64,000 nt of DNA from Sphingosinicella sp041916975 (GTDB lineage Bacteria; Pseudomonadota; Alphaproteobacteria; Sphingomonadales; Sphingomonadaceae): positions 3,906,001 through 3,970,000 of the forward strand of contig NZ_JAYRYK010000001.1 of NCBI RefSeq assembly GCF_041916975.1, read 5' to 3'. Made by a program: the position numbers and the translations under genes. The notes beneath the pieces were generated by a model, which worked only from the letters and a program-made list of their open reading frames with translations, was not told where the DNA came from and did not search any database. Position 1 is the first letter of the stretch. Each line of letters begins with the position of its first letter. This document shows, piece after piece, positions 43,397-51,626 of this stretch.

Positions 43397-44098
43397 TCAG
43401 GCGTTGCGCGCGACGTTCGCCCATACCGGCAGGTGATCGCTCGCACGCTTCGCGGTGAGCGAGGCGTGGACGCCGCTCTCCTCGACCTTGAAATGGTCGG
43501 AAACGAAGATGCGGTCGAGCGTGCCGAGGGGGCGGCGCGTCGGGAAGCTGGGGCCGCAGGCGGCGCACTGGTGGTGGCGCTGGAATTCCTTGAGCGCCTT
43601 GCTGTCCACCATCCAGTCGTTGAGGTCGCCCATCAGGATGCTGGGGAGCTGTGTCGTGCGCTCGCCGAGGTGATCGACAAGCATCTTCGCCTGACGCGCA
43701 CGGTAGAGCCCGGAGAGATCGAGGTGCATCCCGACGACACGCACCGGCTCGCCGCGCACGACGAGGTCGGCGAGCACGGCGCCGCGCGGCTCCAGCATCG
43801 GCAGGAACAGCGGCTCGCCGTGGATGATCTCGTGGTCCTTGCGCACAAGGATGGCGTTGCCGTGCCAGCCGATGCTGTTTGGCCGGTTCTCGATCGGAAC
43901 GGCGCGGTAGGGGCTTTCCGCCTCGATCATGCTTCGCGGAATCGCACTCGCCCGCTCGCCGAGGCGGCGGTCGGCCTCCTGAAGCGCAATGATGTCCGCA
44001 TCGAGCTCGTTGAGCACGGCGAGCACGCGATCGGGCTTGCGGAGGCGATCGAGGCCGATGGCCTTGCGCATGTTGTAGCTGGCGACGCGGAGGGTCAT
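43397..44098 (-). CDS. Endonuclease/exonuclease/phosphatase family protein
   Basis: A 233-residue EEP-fold hydrolase. The family motifs are readable: ASYNMRKAIG, IIALQEADRRLG, GNAILVR, GMHLDLSGLYRA, LMGDLNDWMVD and the C-terminal SDHLPVWANV. These give the Asn, Glu, Asp-x-Asn and His metal-site residues. Substrate (nucleic acid, phospholipid or inositol phosphate) cannot be told. A signal peptide is absent, so it probably acts in the cytosol. It is convergent with mnmA and lies 4 bp from its stop. Confidence 0.88.
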   Translation of the reverse strand: MTLRVASYNMRKAIGLDRLRKPDRVLAVLNELDADIIALQEADRRLGERASAIPRSMIEAESPYRAVPIENRPNSIGWHGNAILVRKDHEIIHGEPLFLPMLEPRGAVLADLVVRGEPVRVVGMHLDLSGLYRARQAKMLVDHLGERTTQLPSILMGDLNDWMVDSKALKEFQRHHQCAACGPSFPTRRPLGTLDRIFVSDHFKVEESGVHASLTAKRASDHLPVWANVARNA

Positions 44099-44129
44099 GC
44101 GCGGGAAGATAGGAGTGCGGGGCGCAGGT

Positions 44130-44933
44130 TCAAAGGGTGAAGCTGCCTTCGATCACCGTGACGCAGGTGCCGCCGAGCACGGCGCGCTCGCCTTCGAGGC
44201 GGCAGGCGACGCGGCCGCCGCGTGGGCTCGCCTGAAACGCCCGGAACGCGGGCTTGCCGAGCCGCTCCGCCCAGTAGGGCGTCAGCATGGCGTGCGCGGC
44301 GCCGGTGACAGGGTCTTCGTCTATGCCGGCGCCTGCCGCGAAGACGCGGCTGACGACGTCGAACGCGCCGTCGCCGGGCGCGGTAACGACGATGAGGTGA
44401 TTGCCGACCTCGCGCAGCAGGCCGAAATCGGGTTTCATGGCGCGGACGGACGCAGCGTCGGGGACGACGTAGAGCCAGTTTTCCCCCGGATAGGAGAGGA
44501 CGGCTTCGGGCGTAAGGCCGATCGCCTTCACCACGCGCGGGTCCGCTGCGTCGGGCGTCGGGCGGCGGGCGGGGAGATCGAGTTCGTAGGCACCGTTTGC
44601 GCGCCGAACCTCCAGCACGCCGGCGAGGCGGGTACGGAACCGGATGCGATCAAGATCGACGTCGCGCGAGAGAAGATAGTGGCCGCTTGCGAGCGTCGCG
44701 TGGCCGCACAGGTCCACCTCGATCGCCGGGGTGAACCAGCGGAGATCGTAGTCCGCGTCCGGCGCGTCCGAAGGGATGAAGAAGGCGGTTTCGGCGAGGT
44801 TGTTTTCTTCGGCGATCGCCTGCAGCACATCGTCCGCGAGCCACGCATCGAGCGGCATCACGGCCGCCGGATTGCCTTCGAAGGCGCGCGCCGCGAAGGC
44901 ATCGATCTGGGCGAAGGGCAGCTTATTTGGCAT
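44130..44933 (-). CDS. PhzF-family isomerase/epimerase
   Basis: A 267-residue protein with the PhzF/DAP-epimerase-like fold. N-terminal IDAFAARAFEGNPAAVMPLD and EENNLAETAFFIPSD contain the family acid Glu; LCGHATLASGHYLL and GIDEDPVTGAAHAMLTPYWA are hallmark segments. Most PhzF relatives have no known substrate. ATG 44933 overlaps the end of the CDF gene by 11 bp, with GGAAGAG upstream, so it belongs to the pdxH-CDF-phzF operon. Confidence 0.9.
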   Translation of the reverse strand: MPNKLPFAQIDAFAARAFEGNPAAVMPLDAWLADDVLQAIAEENNLAETAFFIPSDAPDADYDLRWFTPAIEVDLCGHATLASGHYLLSRDVDLDRIRFRTRLAGVLEVRRANGAYELDLPARRPTPDAADPRVVKAIGLTPEAVLSYPGENWLYVVPDAASVRAMKPDFGLLREVGNHLIVVTAPGDGAFDVVSRVFAAGAGIDEDPVTGAAHAMLTPYWAERLGKPAFRAFQASPRGGRVACRLEGERAVLGGTCVTVIEGSFTL

Positions 44934-45846
44934 GGCTCTCTTCCTGCGCGGCGTGCGTATCGAAATGGCCGCTCGGGTCGACGTGGACGAGGATGTCGCT
45001 GCCGGGAAAGGCTTCCAGCACGCCGGCCTCGACGACATCGACAATGTCGTGCGCGGCCTGAACCGTCATGTGCGGATCGACCCAGATGTGGAACTGAATG
45101 AAATCGGTGTGCCCGGCATGGCGGGTCTTGAGTTCGTGGATGCCTTCGACGCCCGGAACCGCGCAGACGAGCGCTTTCAAAGCTTCGCGCTTCTCGTCCG
45201 GCCACTCTTTGTCCATCAGCATGTCGAGCGCGTGCCGCGCGGTCTTGAAGGCGCCCCACACCAGCCAGAGCGCGATGAACACGCCGAACAGCGGGTCCGC
45301 GCCGCGCATTCCGAGCATCGCATCGAGCACCAGCGCCGCGATCACCGAGAGGTTCAGCAGCAGGTCCGACTGATAGTGCATCCGGTCCGCATCGATCGCG
45401 AGCGAACCGGTGCGGCTGACGATGACGCGCTGGTAGGAGACGAGCGCCAGCGTCACCAGAATCGCGAAAATCGAAACGCCGATACCGAGTTCGGCTTCGG
45501 CTGGGGGCGTCTCGTTCGTGAACGCCTGCACCGCGCGCCAGCCGATACCGATGGCGGAAACGGTGATGAACACGGTTTGCAGAAGCGCCGCGATCGGCTC
45601 CGCCTTGCCGTGGCCGAAGCGGTGATCGGCATCGGCGGGTTCGGCGGCGACGCGCACGCCGATCAGCGTGATGATCGAGGCGATGAGATCAAGCGCGGTG
45701 TCGGCGAGCGAGCCGAGCATTGCAACGGAGCCCGTCTCCATCGCCGCATAGGCCTTGACCACGCCGAGGACGAGCGCCGCCGAGAACGAGGCGATCGCCG
45801 CGCGGCGGGTCAGCTTGCCGCGCGCCTCCAGCCTCGTGGCGTCCAT
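44923..45846 (-). CDS. Cation diffusion facilitator transporter
   Basis: A 307-residue inner-membrane metal/proton antiporter. Six transmembrane helices are suggested, with the metal site residues in SLADTALDLIASIITLIG and DHRFGHGKAEPIA, the second Asp/His pair in DADRMHYQSDLLLNLSV, and a C-terminal cytosolic domain starting near ARHALDMLMDKEWPD. The pattern is the FieF/YiiP type (Zn2+, Fe2+, Cd2+). The start overlaps the pdxH stop (TGATG), giving tight coupling. Confidence 0.92.
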   Translation of the reverse strand: MDATRLEARGKLTRRAAIASFSAALVLGVVKAYAAMETGSVAMLGSLADTALDLIASIITLIGVRVAAEPADADHRFGHGKAEPIAALLQTVFITVSAIGIGWRAVQAFTNETPPAEAELGIGVSIFAILVTLALVSYQRVIVSRTGSLAIDADRMHYQSDLLLNLSVIAALVLDAMLGMRGADPLFGVFIALWLVWGAFKTARHALDMLMDKEWPDEKREALKALVCAVPGVEGIHELKTRHAGHTDFIQFHIWVDPHMTVQAAHDIVDVVEAGVLEAFPGSDILVHVDPSGHFDTHAAQEESHAK

Positions 45847-46433
45847 CACGGATACTGCATCGAGCGCGCCCAGCCGCTGCCGGCGCGGTCGTAGATGTAG
45901 CGCTCGTGCAGGCGGCTCTCGCGGTTCTGCCAGAATTCGATTCGCGAGGGCACGACGCGGTAGCCCGACCAGTGCGGCGGGCGCGGCACGTCGCCGCCAT
46001 CATACTTCGCGGTGAATTCGGCAACGCGGCCTTCGAGCGTCGCGCGGTCGTCCAGCGGCTCCGACTGGAAGCTCGCCCACGCGCCGATCTGCGAGGCGCG
46101 GGGGCGGATGGCGAAATAGGCGTCGGCCTCGGCCGCACTCACCGGCTGCACGGCGCCGTCAATGCGGACCTGGCGGCCCAGCGATTTCCAGAAAAAATTG
46201 AGGTGCGCGCGCGGGTTCGCGGCAAGCTCGCGGCCCTTCCGGCTCAGCGTGTTCGTGTAGAAGGTGAAGCCACCCGGATCGACATCCTTCAGCAGCACAA
46301 TCCGCACCGAGGGCCGGCCGTCGGCATCGGCAGTGGCGAGCGACATGGCGTTGGCGTCACTGGGCTCGGAAGCGGATGCCTCCTGAAACCAGCGGCCAAA
46401 GAATTCGAAGGGATCGTCGGGAAGCGTCGTCAT
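45846..46433 (-). CDS. pdxH: Pyridoxamine 5'-phosphate oxidase
   Basis: About 195 residues. This FMN enzyme makes pyridoxal phosphate. RPSVRIVLLKDVDPGGFTFYTN, KGRELAANPRAHLNFFWK, RQVRIDGAVQPVSA and the C-terminal WSGYRVVPSRIEFWQNRESRLHE are family landmarks. Start ATG 46433 has GAAG upstream; ATG 46445 is an alternative. First gene in a minus-strand operon with the CDF and PhzF-family genes. It is divergent from the ars operon. Confidence 0.94.
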   Translation of the reverse strand: MTTLPDDPFEFFGRWFQEASASEPSDANAMSLATADADGRPSVRIVLLKDVDPGGFTFYTNTLSRKGRELAANPRAHLNFFWKSLGRQVRIDGAVQPVSAAEADAYFAIRPRASQIGAWASFQSEPLDDRATLEGRVAEFTAKYDGGDVPRPPHWSGYRVVPSRIEFWQNRESRLHERYIYDRAGSGWARSMQYP

Positions 46434-46485
46434 GGCGCGCTTCATAGACTCTGCGGAGCGGGGAGGGAACTGCACGCTTTGATGT

Positions 46486-46546
46486 TTCGATCATTCTCGA
46501 AATATGTGTTGACCCTGATTTTTTAATTCGATAATTCTGGAAATAT
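46486..46546 (+). promoter_or_regulatory. ars promoter with duplicated ArsR-type operator
   Basis: Two near-identical 20-bp sites, consensus TTCGATNATTCTNGAAATAT, at 46486-46505 and 46527-46546, each an imperfect dyad. They flank and overlap a promoter with -35 TTGACC (46509-46514) and -10 GATAAT (46530-46535). Their position immediately upstream of arsR makes them the probable ArsR operators; the distal site also faces the pdxH promoter region. Confidence 0.75.
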
Positions 46547-46564
46547 AGAAAGGTGAGTCGGCCT

Positions 46565-46906
46565 ATGAGCATCACGACCAGTGAAACCGCGATCGCGGCC
46601 CTCTCCGCACTGGCGCAGGAGCACCGGCTTGCCGCCTTCCGCCTGCTCGTCGAAGCTGGACCCGAAGGGCTTCCGGCCGGAACGGTGGCCGAGCGGCTAG
46701 AGATTCCACCCTCGTCGCTGTCGTTCCACCTCGCCCACCTTGAACGGGCGGGGCTGGTCGCGAAAATCCGACTCGGGCGAACGTTGCTCTACAGCGCTCG
46801 CTTCGAAACCGTTCGCGGGCTTGCCGACTATCTTCTCGAAAATTGCTGCGGCGGACGCGCGTGCGCCGATGTCGCGGCCCCTGAACGTCTCGCCAAAGGA
46901 GCCTGA
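46565..46906 (+). CDS. arsR: ArsR-family arsenite-responsive repressor
   Basis: A 113-residue winged-helix repressor. HTH region AGTVAERLEIPPSSLSFHLA followed by LERAGLVAKIRLGRTLLYSA. The metal-sensing cysteines lie at the C-terminus, Cys94-Cys95 and Cys100 (ENCCGGRAC), not in the classic ELCVCDL helix; this is the layout of the Acidithiobacillus-type ArsR. It would leave the operator when arsenite or methylarsenite binds. It is first in arsR-arsI-arsC-acr3. Confidence 0.92.
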   Translation: MSITTSETAIAALSALAQEHRLAAFRLLVEAGPEGLPAGTVAERLEIPPSSLSFHLAHLERAGLVAKIRLGRTLLYSARFETVRGLADYLLENCCGGRACADVAAPERLAKGA

Positions 46907-46909
46907 CCG

Positions 46910-47350
46910 ATGAAACGCCTGCACGTCCATGTCGCGGTGCGCGACCTTGAAGCCTCGACTCGCTTTTATTCCACGCTGTTCGCCGCCGAGCCGACCGTGG
47001 TGAAGGCCGACTATGCCAAGTGGATGCTCGAGGATCCGCGCGTCAACTTCGCCATCTCTGCGCACGAGGGCGCGGCGCCGGGGCTATCGCACCTCGGCAT
47101 TCAGGTTGAGGACGCAGGCGAACTGGAGGAGGTCTATGCGCGCTTGCAGAAGGCGGATCGCCCCGTGCTCGACGAGGGCGCCACGACCTGCTGCTACGCG
47201 AAGTCCACCAAGAGCTGGATCGCCGATCCGCAGGACATCGCGTGGGAAACGTTCCTGACCACGGGTGAATCCGTGGACTACGGCACCGGCCCGGAACTCA
47301 GCCGTATCGCCGCCGATCCGGCCGCGACCGGCCAGCGCTGCTGCGGGTGA
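46910..47350 (+). CDS. arsI: ArsI-like C-As lyase (glyoxalase superfamily)
   Basis: A 146-residue vicinal-oxygen-chelate dioxygenase. The characteristic vicinal Cys pair occurs in EGATTCCYAKSTKSW (Cys94-Cys95), with metal-ligand His near the N-terminus (HVHVAV) and SHLGIQV (His61), and Glu in WETFLT. ArsI demethylates trivalent methylarsenicals. A related group is annotated CadI. The C-terminal QRCCG adds another Cys pair. It starts 3 bp after arsR. Confidence 0.88.
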   Translation: MKRLHVHVAVRDLEASTRFYSTLFAAEPTVVKADYAKWMLEDPRVNFAISAHEGAAPGLSHLGIQVEDAGELEEVYARLQKADRPVLDEGATTCCYAKSTKSWIADPQDIAWETFLTTGESVDYGTGPELSRIAADPAATGQRCCG

Positions 47351-47354
47351 GGCG

Positions 47355-47852
47355 ATGGAGCCCTACAACGTCCTCTTCCTCTGCACTGCGAACTCGGCGC
47401 GCTCGATCCTGGCCGAAGCCATATTGAATGCGATCGGGGAGGGGCGGTTTCGGGCGTTCAGCGCCGGCAGCCATCCGCGCGGCGCGGTGAATCCGGCGGC
47501 GCTCGACGTGCTCCGCAGCCTCGGGCACCCCGTAGAGGAGCTGCGCTCCAAGAGTTGGGACGAGTTCGCGGAGCCTGACGCGCCGAAGCTCGATTTCGTG
47601 TTCACGGTCTGCGACAATGCGGCGGGCGAGGTGTGTCCGATCTGGCCGGGTCAGCCGGTGACGGCGCACTGGGGAATCGCAGACCCCGCCGCCGTGGAGG
47701 GCAGCGACGCCGAAATCCACGCCGCGTTCTTCGATGCCTATCGCCAGCTGAAGAACCGCATCTCGCTGTTCACCGCGCTTCCCATCGCATCCATCGACCG
47801 GCTGAGTCTCCGTCATCGGCTCGCGGAGATCGGGAAGGGTGACGCGGCATGA
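47355..47852 (+). CDS. arsC: Arsenate reductase (low-molecular-weight phosphatase type)
   Basis: A 165-residue ArsC. The nucleophilic P-loop CTANSARS (Cys10, Arg16) is at the N-terminus, with FVFTVCDNAAGEVCP carrying the further cysteines. It reduces arsenate to arsenite for export. Start ATG 47355 lies 4 bp after arsI; its stop overlaps the acr3 start (ATGA). Confidence 0.94.
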   Translation: MEPYNVLFLCTANSARSILAEAILNAIGEGRFRAFSAGSHPRGAVNPAALDVLRSLGHPVEELRSKSWDEFAEPDAPKLDFVFTVCDNAAGEVCPIWPGQPVTAHWGIADPAAVEGSDAEIHAAFFDAYRQLKNRISLFTALPIASIDRLSLRHRLAEIGKGDAA

Positions 47853-48874
47853 GCCTGTTCGAGCGCTACCTGACATTGTGGGTGATCGCCTGCATCGCGG
47901 CGGGCATCCTGCTCGGATCGGCAATGCCGGGGCTGTTCGCGGCGATCGCGGGGGCGGAGCTTTACAGCGTCAACCTGCCGGTCGCCGTGCTCGTATGGCT
48001 GATGATCATCCCGATGCTGATGAAGATCGATTTCGCCGCGCTGCGGCAGGTCGGTGCGCACTGGCGCGGCATCGGCGTCACGCTCGCGCTCAACTGGGCG
48101 ATCAAGCCGTTCACGATGGCGGCGCTCGGCTGGCTATTCATCGGCTGGCTCTTCCGTCCGCTGCTGTCGGAAGCGGAGATCGAATCCTATATCGCGGGGC
48201 TCATCCTGCTCGGCGCGGCGCCCTGCACGGCGATGGTGTTCGTTTGGAGCAATCTCTGCCGGGGCGAGCCGCATTTCACCTTGAGCCAGGTGGCGCTAAA
48301 CGACGCCGTGATGGTGGTGGCCTTCGCGCCGATCGTCGGGCTGCTGCTCGGCCTCTCCGCGATCACCGTGCCGTGGCAGACGCTGCTGATTTCGGTGGGG
48401 CTCTACATCGTCGTGCCGGTGATTGCCGCGCATGTCGTGCGTACGCGGCTGCTCGCGGCGGGTGGCGAAGTGCGGCTGCAACGTGCGCTCGCCGCGATCC
48501 AGCCGATCTCGCTTGCCGCGCTGCTCGCGACACTGGTGCTGCTGTTCGCCTTCCAGGGCGAGCAGATCCTTGCGCAGCCGCTCGTCATCGCGCTACTCGC
48601 CGTGCCAATCGCCATTCAGGGCTATCTGATCTTCGGCATCGGCTATGTCGCGAACCGGGCTTTCGGCGAGGCGCACTGCATCGCGGGCCCCTCCGCGCTG
48701 ATCGGCGCCAGCAATTTCTTCGAGCTTGCAGTGGCGACCGCGATCAGCCTGTTCGGCATCACGTCGGGGGCCGCGCTCGCCACGGTGGTGGGCGTGCTGA
48801 TCGAGGTGCCGGTGATGCTTTCGCTGGTCGCGGTGGTGAACCGATCGCGCGGCTGGTACGAAAAGACCGCTTAA
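47849..48874 (+). CDS. acr3: Acr3-family arsenite efflux permease
   Basis: A 341-residue inner-membrane carrier of the bile-acid/arsenite family with about ten helices. Landmarks are PMLMKIDFAAL, LGAAPCTAMVFVWSNLCRGEPHFTL (the essential Cys) and ALIGASNFFELAVATAI. It exports As(III). Last gene of the ars operon, coupled to arsC by ATGA overlap. Confidence 0.95.
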   Translation: MSLFERYLTLWVIACIAAGILLGSAMPGLFAAIAGAELYSVNLPVAVLVWLMIIPMLMKIDFAALRQVGAHWRGIGVTLALNWAIKPFTMAALGWLFIGWLFRPLLSEAEIESYIAGLILLGAAPCTAMVFVWSNLCRGEPHFTLSQVALNDAVMVVAFAPIVGLLLGLSAITVPWQTLLISVGLYIVVPVIAAHVVRTRLLAAGGEVRLQRALAAIQPISLAALLATLVLLFAFQGEQILAQPLVIALLAVPIAIQGYLIFGIGYVANRAFGEAHCIAGPSALIGASNFFELAVATAISLFGITSGAALATVVGVLIEVPVMLSLVAVVNRSRGWYEKTA

Positions 48875-48970
48875 GCGCCTCTTGCGGCGCTGAAATTCCT
48901 CCCTATCTCCAGCCTGTTGTATTTCGGCAACAGTGGATTTTCCGGAGGCATTGTGGTGAGCGTAGGGACG

Positions 48971-49927
48971 ATGAGCGATCTCTATTCGACCCTTGGTGTG
49001 CAGCGCGGGGCAAGCGATGCGGAAATCAAATCCGCCTACCGCAAGCTGGCCAAGGAACTGCACCCCGACCGCAACAAGGACAACCCGAAAGCCGCGGAGA
49101 AATTCTCCGAGGTGACGGCGGCCTACGACCTGCTTTCCGACAAGGACAAGCGCGCGCAGTACGACCGCGGCGAGATCGATGAGCAGGGCAATCCGAAGAT
49201 GCCGTTCGGTTTCGGTGGTGGGCCGGGCGGCGGCTATAGCCGCACGCACACCGGCGGTGCTGGCCCCGGCGGCGAGGATTTCAGTTTTGCAGGCGCTGCG
49301 GACGATCTGCTTTCCGAGTTGTTCGGGCGCGGGCGGCGTGGCGGCGGTGGCGGTTTCGGCGGATTCGATTTCGGGGGCGGCGCGGGGCCGCGCCAGCCGC
49401 CTGCCAAAGGCCGCAACGTTGCCTACAAGCTTGCCGTGGATTTCGCCGAAGCCGCCGAATTGAAGCCGCAGCGTGTGACGCTCGCCTCCGGCAAGACGGT
49501 GGACCTGAAGCTCCCCGCCGGGTTCGCGGAAGGCCAGCAGATCCGGCTTGCCGGTCAGGGCGAGGCGGGGCCGGGCGGCAGCGGCGACGCCATCGTGACG
49601 CTGCGCACCGCGCCGCACCGCTTCTTCAAGCGCGATGGCGACGATATTCGCCTCGATCTGCCGATCCGGCTCGACGAGGCCGTGCTCGGCGCCAAGGTGA
49701 AGGCGCCGACGACGAGCGGTTCGGTGATGCTTTCCGTGCCGCCGGGCGCCTCTTCGGGCAAGGTGCTGCGCCTGAAAGGCAAGGGCTTCCACAAGAAAGA
49801 CGGCGGGCGCGGCGATCTGCTGGTGACGCTGGCGATCGTGATTCCCGAGAGCGACGCCGCGCTGAAGGCGTTCGCGGAAGGGTGGGACAGCGGCAAGGCG
49901 CACGATCCCCGCGCCGGGATGGCATGA
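48971..49927 (+). CDS. DnaJ-type co-chaperone (CbpA-like)
   Basis: A 318-residue class B J-protein. The J domain at the N-terminus has the HPD motif in LAKELHPDRNKDNP, followed by a Gly/Phe-rich linker (about 75-150) and two C-terminal substrate-binding barrels starting near YKLAVDFAEAAEL. No zinc-finger repeats, so not DnaJ proper. ATG 48971 is taken. Its stop overlaps the yihY-like start (ATGA). Confidence 0.92.
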   Translation: MSDLYSTLGVQRGASDAEIKSAYRKLAKELHPDRNKDNPKAAEKFSEVTAAYDLLSDKDKRAQYDRGEIDEQGNPKMPFGFGGGPGGGYSRTHTGGAGPGGEDFSFAGAADDLLSELFGRGRRGGGGGFGGFDFGGGAGPRQPPAKGRNVAYKLAVDFAEAAELKPQRVTLASGKTVDLKLPAGFAEGQQIRLAGQGEAGPGGSGDAIVTLRTAPHRFFKRDGDDIRLDLPIRLDEAVLGAKVKAPTTSGSVMLSVPPGASSGKVLRLKGKGFHKKDGGRGDLLVTLAIVIPESDAALKAFAEGWDSGKAHDPRAGMA

Positions 49928-50814
49928 TCCGTCTTTTCGCGCGGCTGCTTGAGGAAGAGCGGCGCGCGGTTCGCGTGGCCTTTCGCGTCGCGAAGGGCGT
50001 GTGGGACGACGGCTTCATCCACGCCGGGAACCTCGCCTATCTTTCGATGCTGGCGCTGTTTCCGTTTTTCATCGTGCTCGGTACGATTGCGGGGATGCTC
50101 GGCCGGTCCGACGCCGGGCTCGAAGCGGTCGAAGGCTTTCTGCGGACGCTGCCGCCATCCGTCGCCGGGATCGTCGGCCCGCCGATCGAGGCTGCGATGC
50201 AGGGATCGACCGGCATCCTCACCTTCTCGATCGTCGTCGGCCTGTGGACGGCGGGGAGCTACATCGAGACGATCCGCGATATCCTGCGCCGCGCCTATCA
50301 TGCCGAATATGCCGCGCCCGTCTGGCAGCGTCGGCTTGGCAGCCTCGCCGTGATCCTCGGCAGTGTGATGCTGATGCTGGCGGCGTTCGCGGCGCAGGTG
50401 ATCATCGTGGCGGCGGAGGAGGTTGTGGTCCGCTTCCTGCCATGGATCGACATGGTCGAGCAGATCATCGACATCGGGCGGCTGGGGCCGCTCGTGATCC
50501 TGTTCATCGCGCTCTACCTGCTGTTCCACAGCCTGACGCCGGGGCGTTTCCGCAAACTGGGGCCGAAATGGCCGGGGGCCGCCGTTACCGCGGGCGTATG
50601 GGTGGGGGCGACGCTGATCCTGCCGCGCCTGCTCGCCGACGTTTCCACCTACGATCGCTTCTACGGGCCACTCGCGGGCGTAATGATCACGCTCCTGTTC
50701 TTCTTCATTGCGGGCATGGGATTCGTGATCGGCGCCGAGCTCAACGCGGCACTGGCAATGGAACCCGAAAATGGGCAAAAGGACGCGGAATCGGGGGGAC
50801 AACCGAAAGGCTGA
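49924..50814 (+). CDS. YihY/BrkB-family membrane protein
   Basis: A 296-residue inner-membrane protein with about six helices. GNLAYLSMLALFPFFIVLGTI and AGSYIETIRDILRRAYHAEY are YihY/BrkB segments, as is the C-terminal FYGPLAGVMITLLFFFIAGMGFVIGAELNA (key: FFFIAG...GAELNA). Family function is uncertain; earlier RNase BN annotation is generally considered incorrect. Coupled to the J-protein gene upstream and followed 8 bp later by fabI. Confidence 0.9.
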   Translation: MIRLFARLLEEERRAVRVAFRVAKGVWDDGFIHAGNLAYLSMLALFPFFIVLGTIAGMLGRSDAGLEAVEGFLRTLPPSVAGIVGPPIEAAMQGSTGILTFSIVVGLWTAGSYIETIRDILRRAYHAEYAAPVWQRRLGSLAVILGSVMLMLAAFAAQVIIVAAEEVVVRFLPWIDMVEQIIDIGRLGPLVILFIALYLLFHSLTPGRFRKLGPKWPGAAVTAGVWVGATLILPRLLADVSTYDRFYGPLAGVMITLLFFFIAGMGFVIGAELNAALAMEPENGQKDAESGGQPKG

Positions 50815-50822
50815 AAGCAGAC

Positions 50823-51626
50823 ATGGCTGGATTGTTGCAGGGAAAACGCGGGCTGATCATGGGGCTCGCGAATGAACGTTCGCTGGCGTGGGGGATTACA
50901 AAGGCGCTGGCGGATCATGGTGCGGAACTCGCGTTCAGCTATCAGGGCGAAGCGCTGGAAAAGCGCGTGCGCCCGCTCGCCGAAAGCGTCGGATCGGATT
51001 TCCTGATCGATTGCGACGTTTCCGACATGGCAGGGCTCGATGCCGCGTTCGAAACGCTGGCGGCGCGCTGGCCGACGATCGACTTCCTCGTCCACGCCAT
51101 CGGCTTTTCGGACAAGAACGAGCTGCGCGGCAAATATGTCGATACCAGCCTCGAAAACTTCCTGCTGACCATGAACATCTCCGCCTACAGCTTTGTCGCG
51201 GCGACGCGCCGCGCGCGGGCGATGATGCCGAATGGCGGCTCGGTGCTGACGCTGAGCTACTACGGCGCCGAGAAGGTGGTGCCGCACTACAACGTGATGG
51301 GCGTGGCGAAGGCCGCGCTTGAAACGAGCGTCAAGTATCTCGCCATGGACCTCGGGCCGGAGAACATCCGTGTGAACGCGATTTCCGCCGGGCCGATCAA
51401 GACGCTGGCGGCGAGCGGCATCGGCGACTTCCGCTACATTCTGAAGTGGAACGAACTGAACAGTCCGCTGCGGCGCAACGTCACCATCGAAGACGTGGGC
51501 GGCGCGGCGCTCTACCTGCTTTCCGACCTCGCCAGCGGGGTGACGGGCGAAATCCACCATGTCGACGCCGGCTACAACGTGATCGGCATGAAGGCCGAGG
51601 ACGCGCCGGACATCGCGCTCGCCTGA
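50823..51626 (+). CDS. fabI: Enoyl-ACP reductase I
   Basis: A 267-residue NADH-dependent enoyl-ACP reductase, last step of the fatty-acid elongation cycle. N-terminal GLIMGLANERSLAWGI is the FabI nucleotide motif. Catalytic residues fall at Tyr146, Tyr156 and Lys163 (SYYGAEKVVPHYNVMGVAK). Its stop overlaps the aroC start (TGATG). Confidence 0.96.
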   Translation: MAGLLQGKRGLIMGLANERSLAWGITKALADHGAELAFSYQGEALEKRVRPLAESVGSDFLIDCDVSDMAGLDAAFETLAARWPTIDFLVHAIGFSDKNELRGKYVDTSLENFLLTMNISAYSFVAATRRARAMMPNGGSVLTLSYYGAEKVVPHYNVMGVAKAALETSVKYLAMDLGPENIRVNAISAGPIKTLAASGIGDFRYILKWNELNSPLRRNVTIEDVGGAALYLLSDLASGVTGEIHHVDAGYNVIGMKAEDAPDIALA

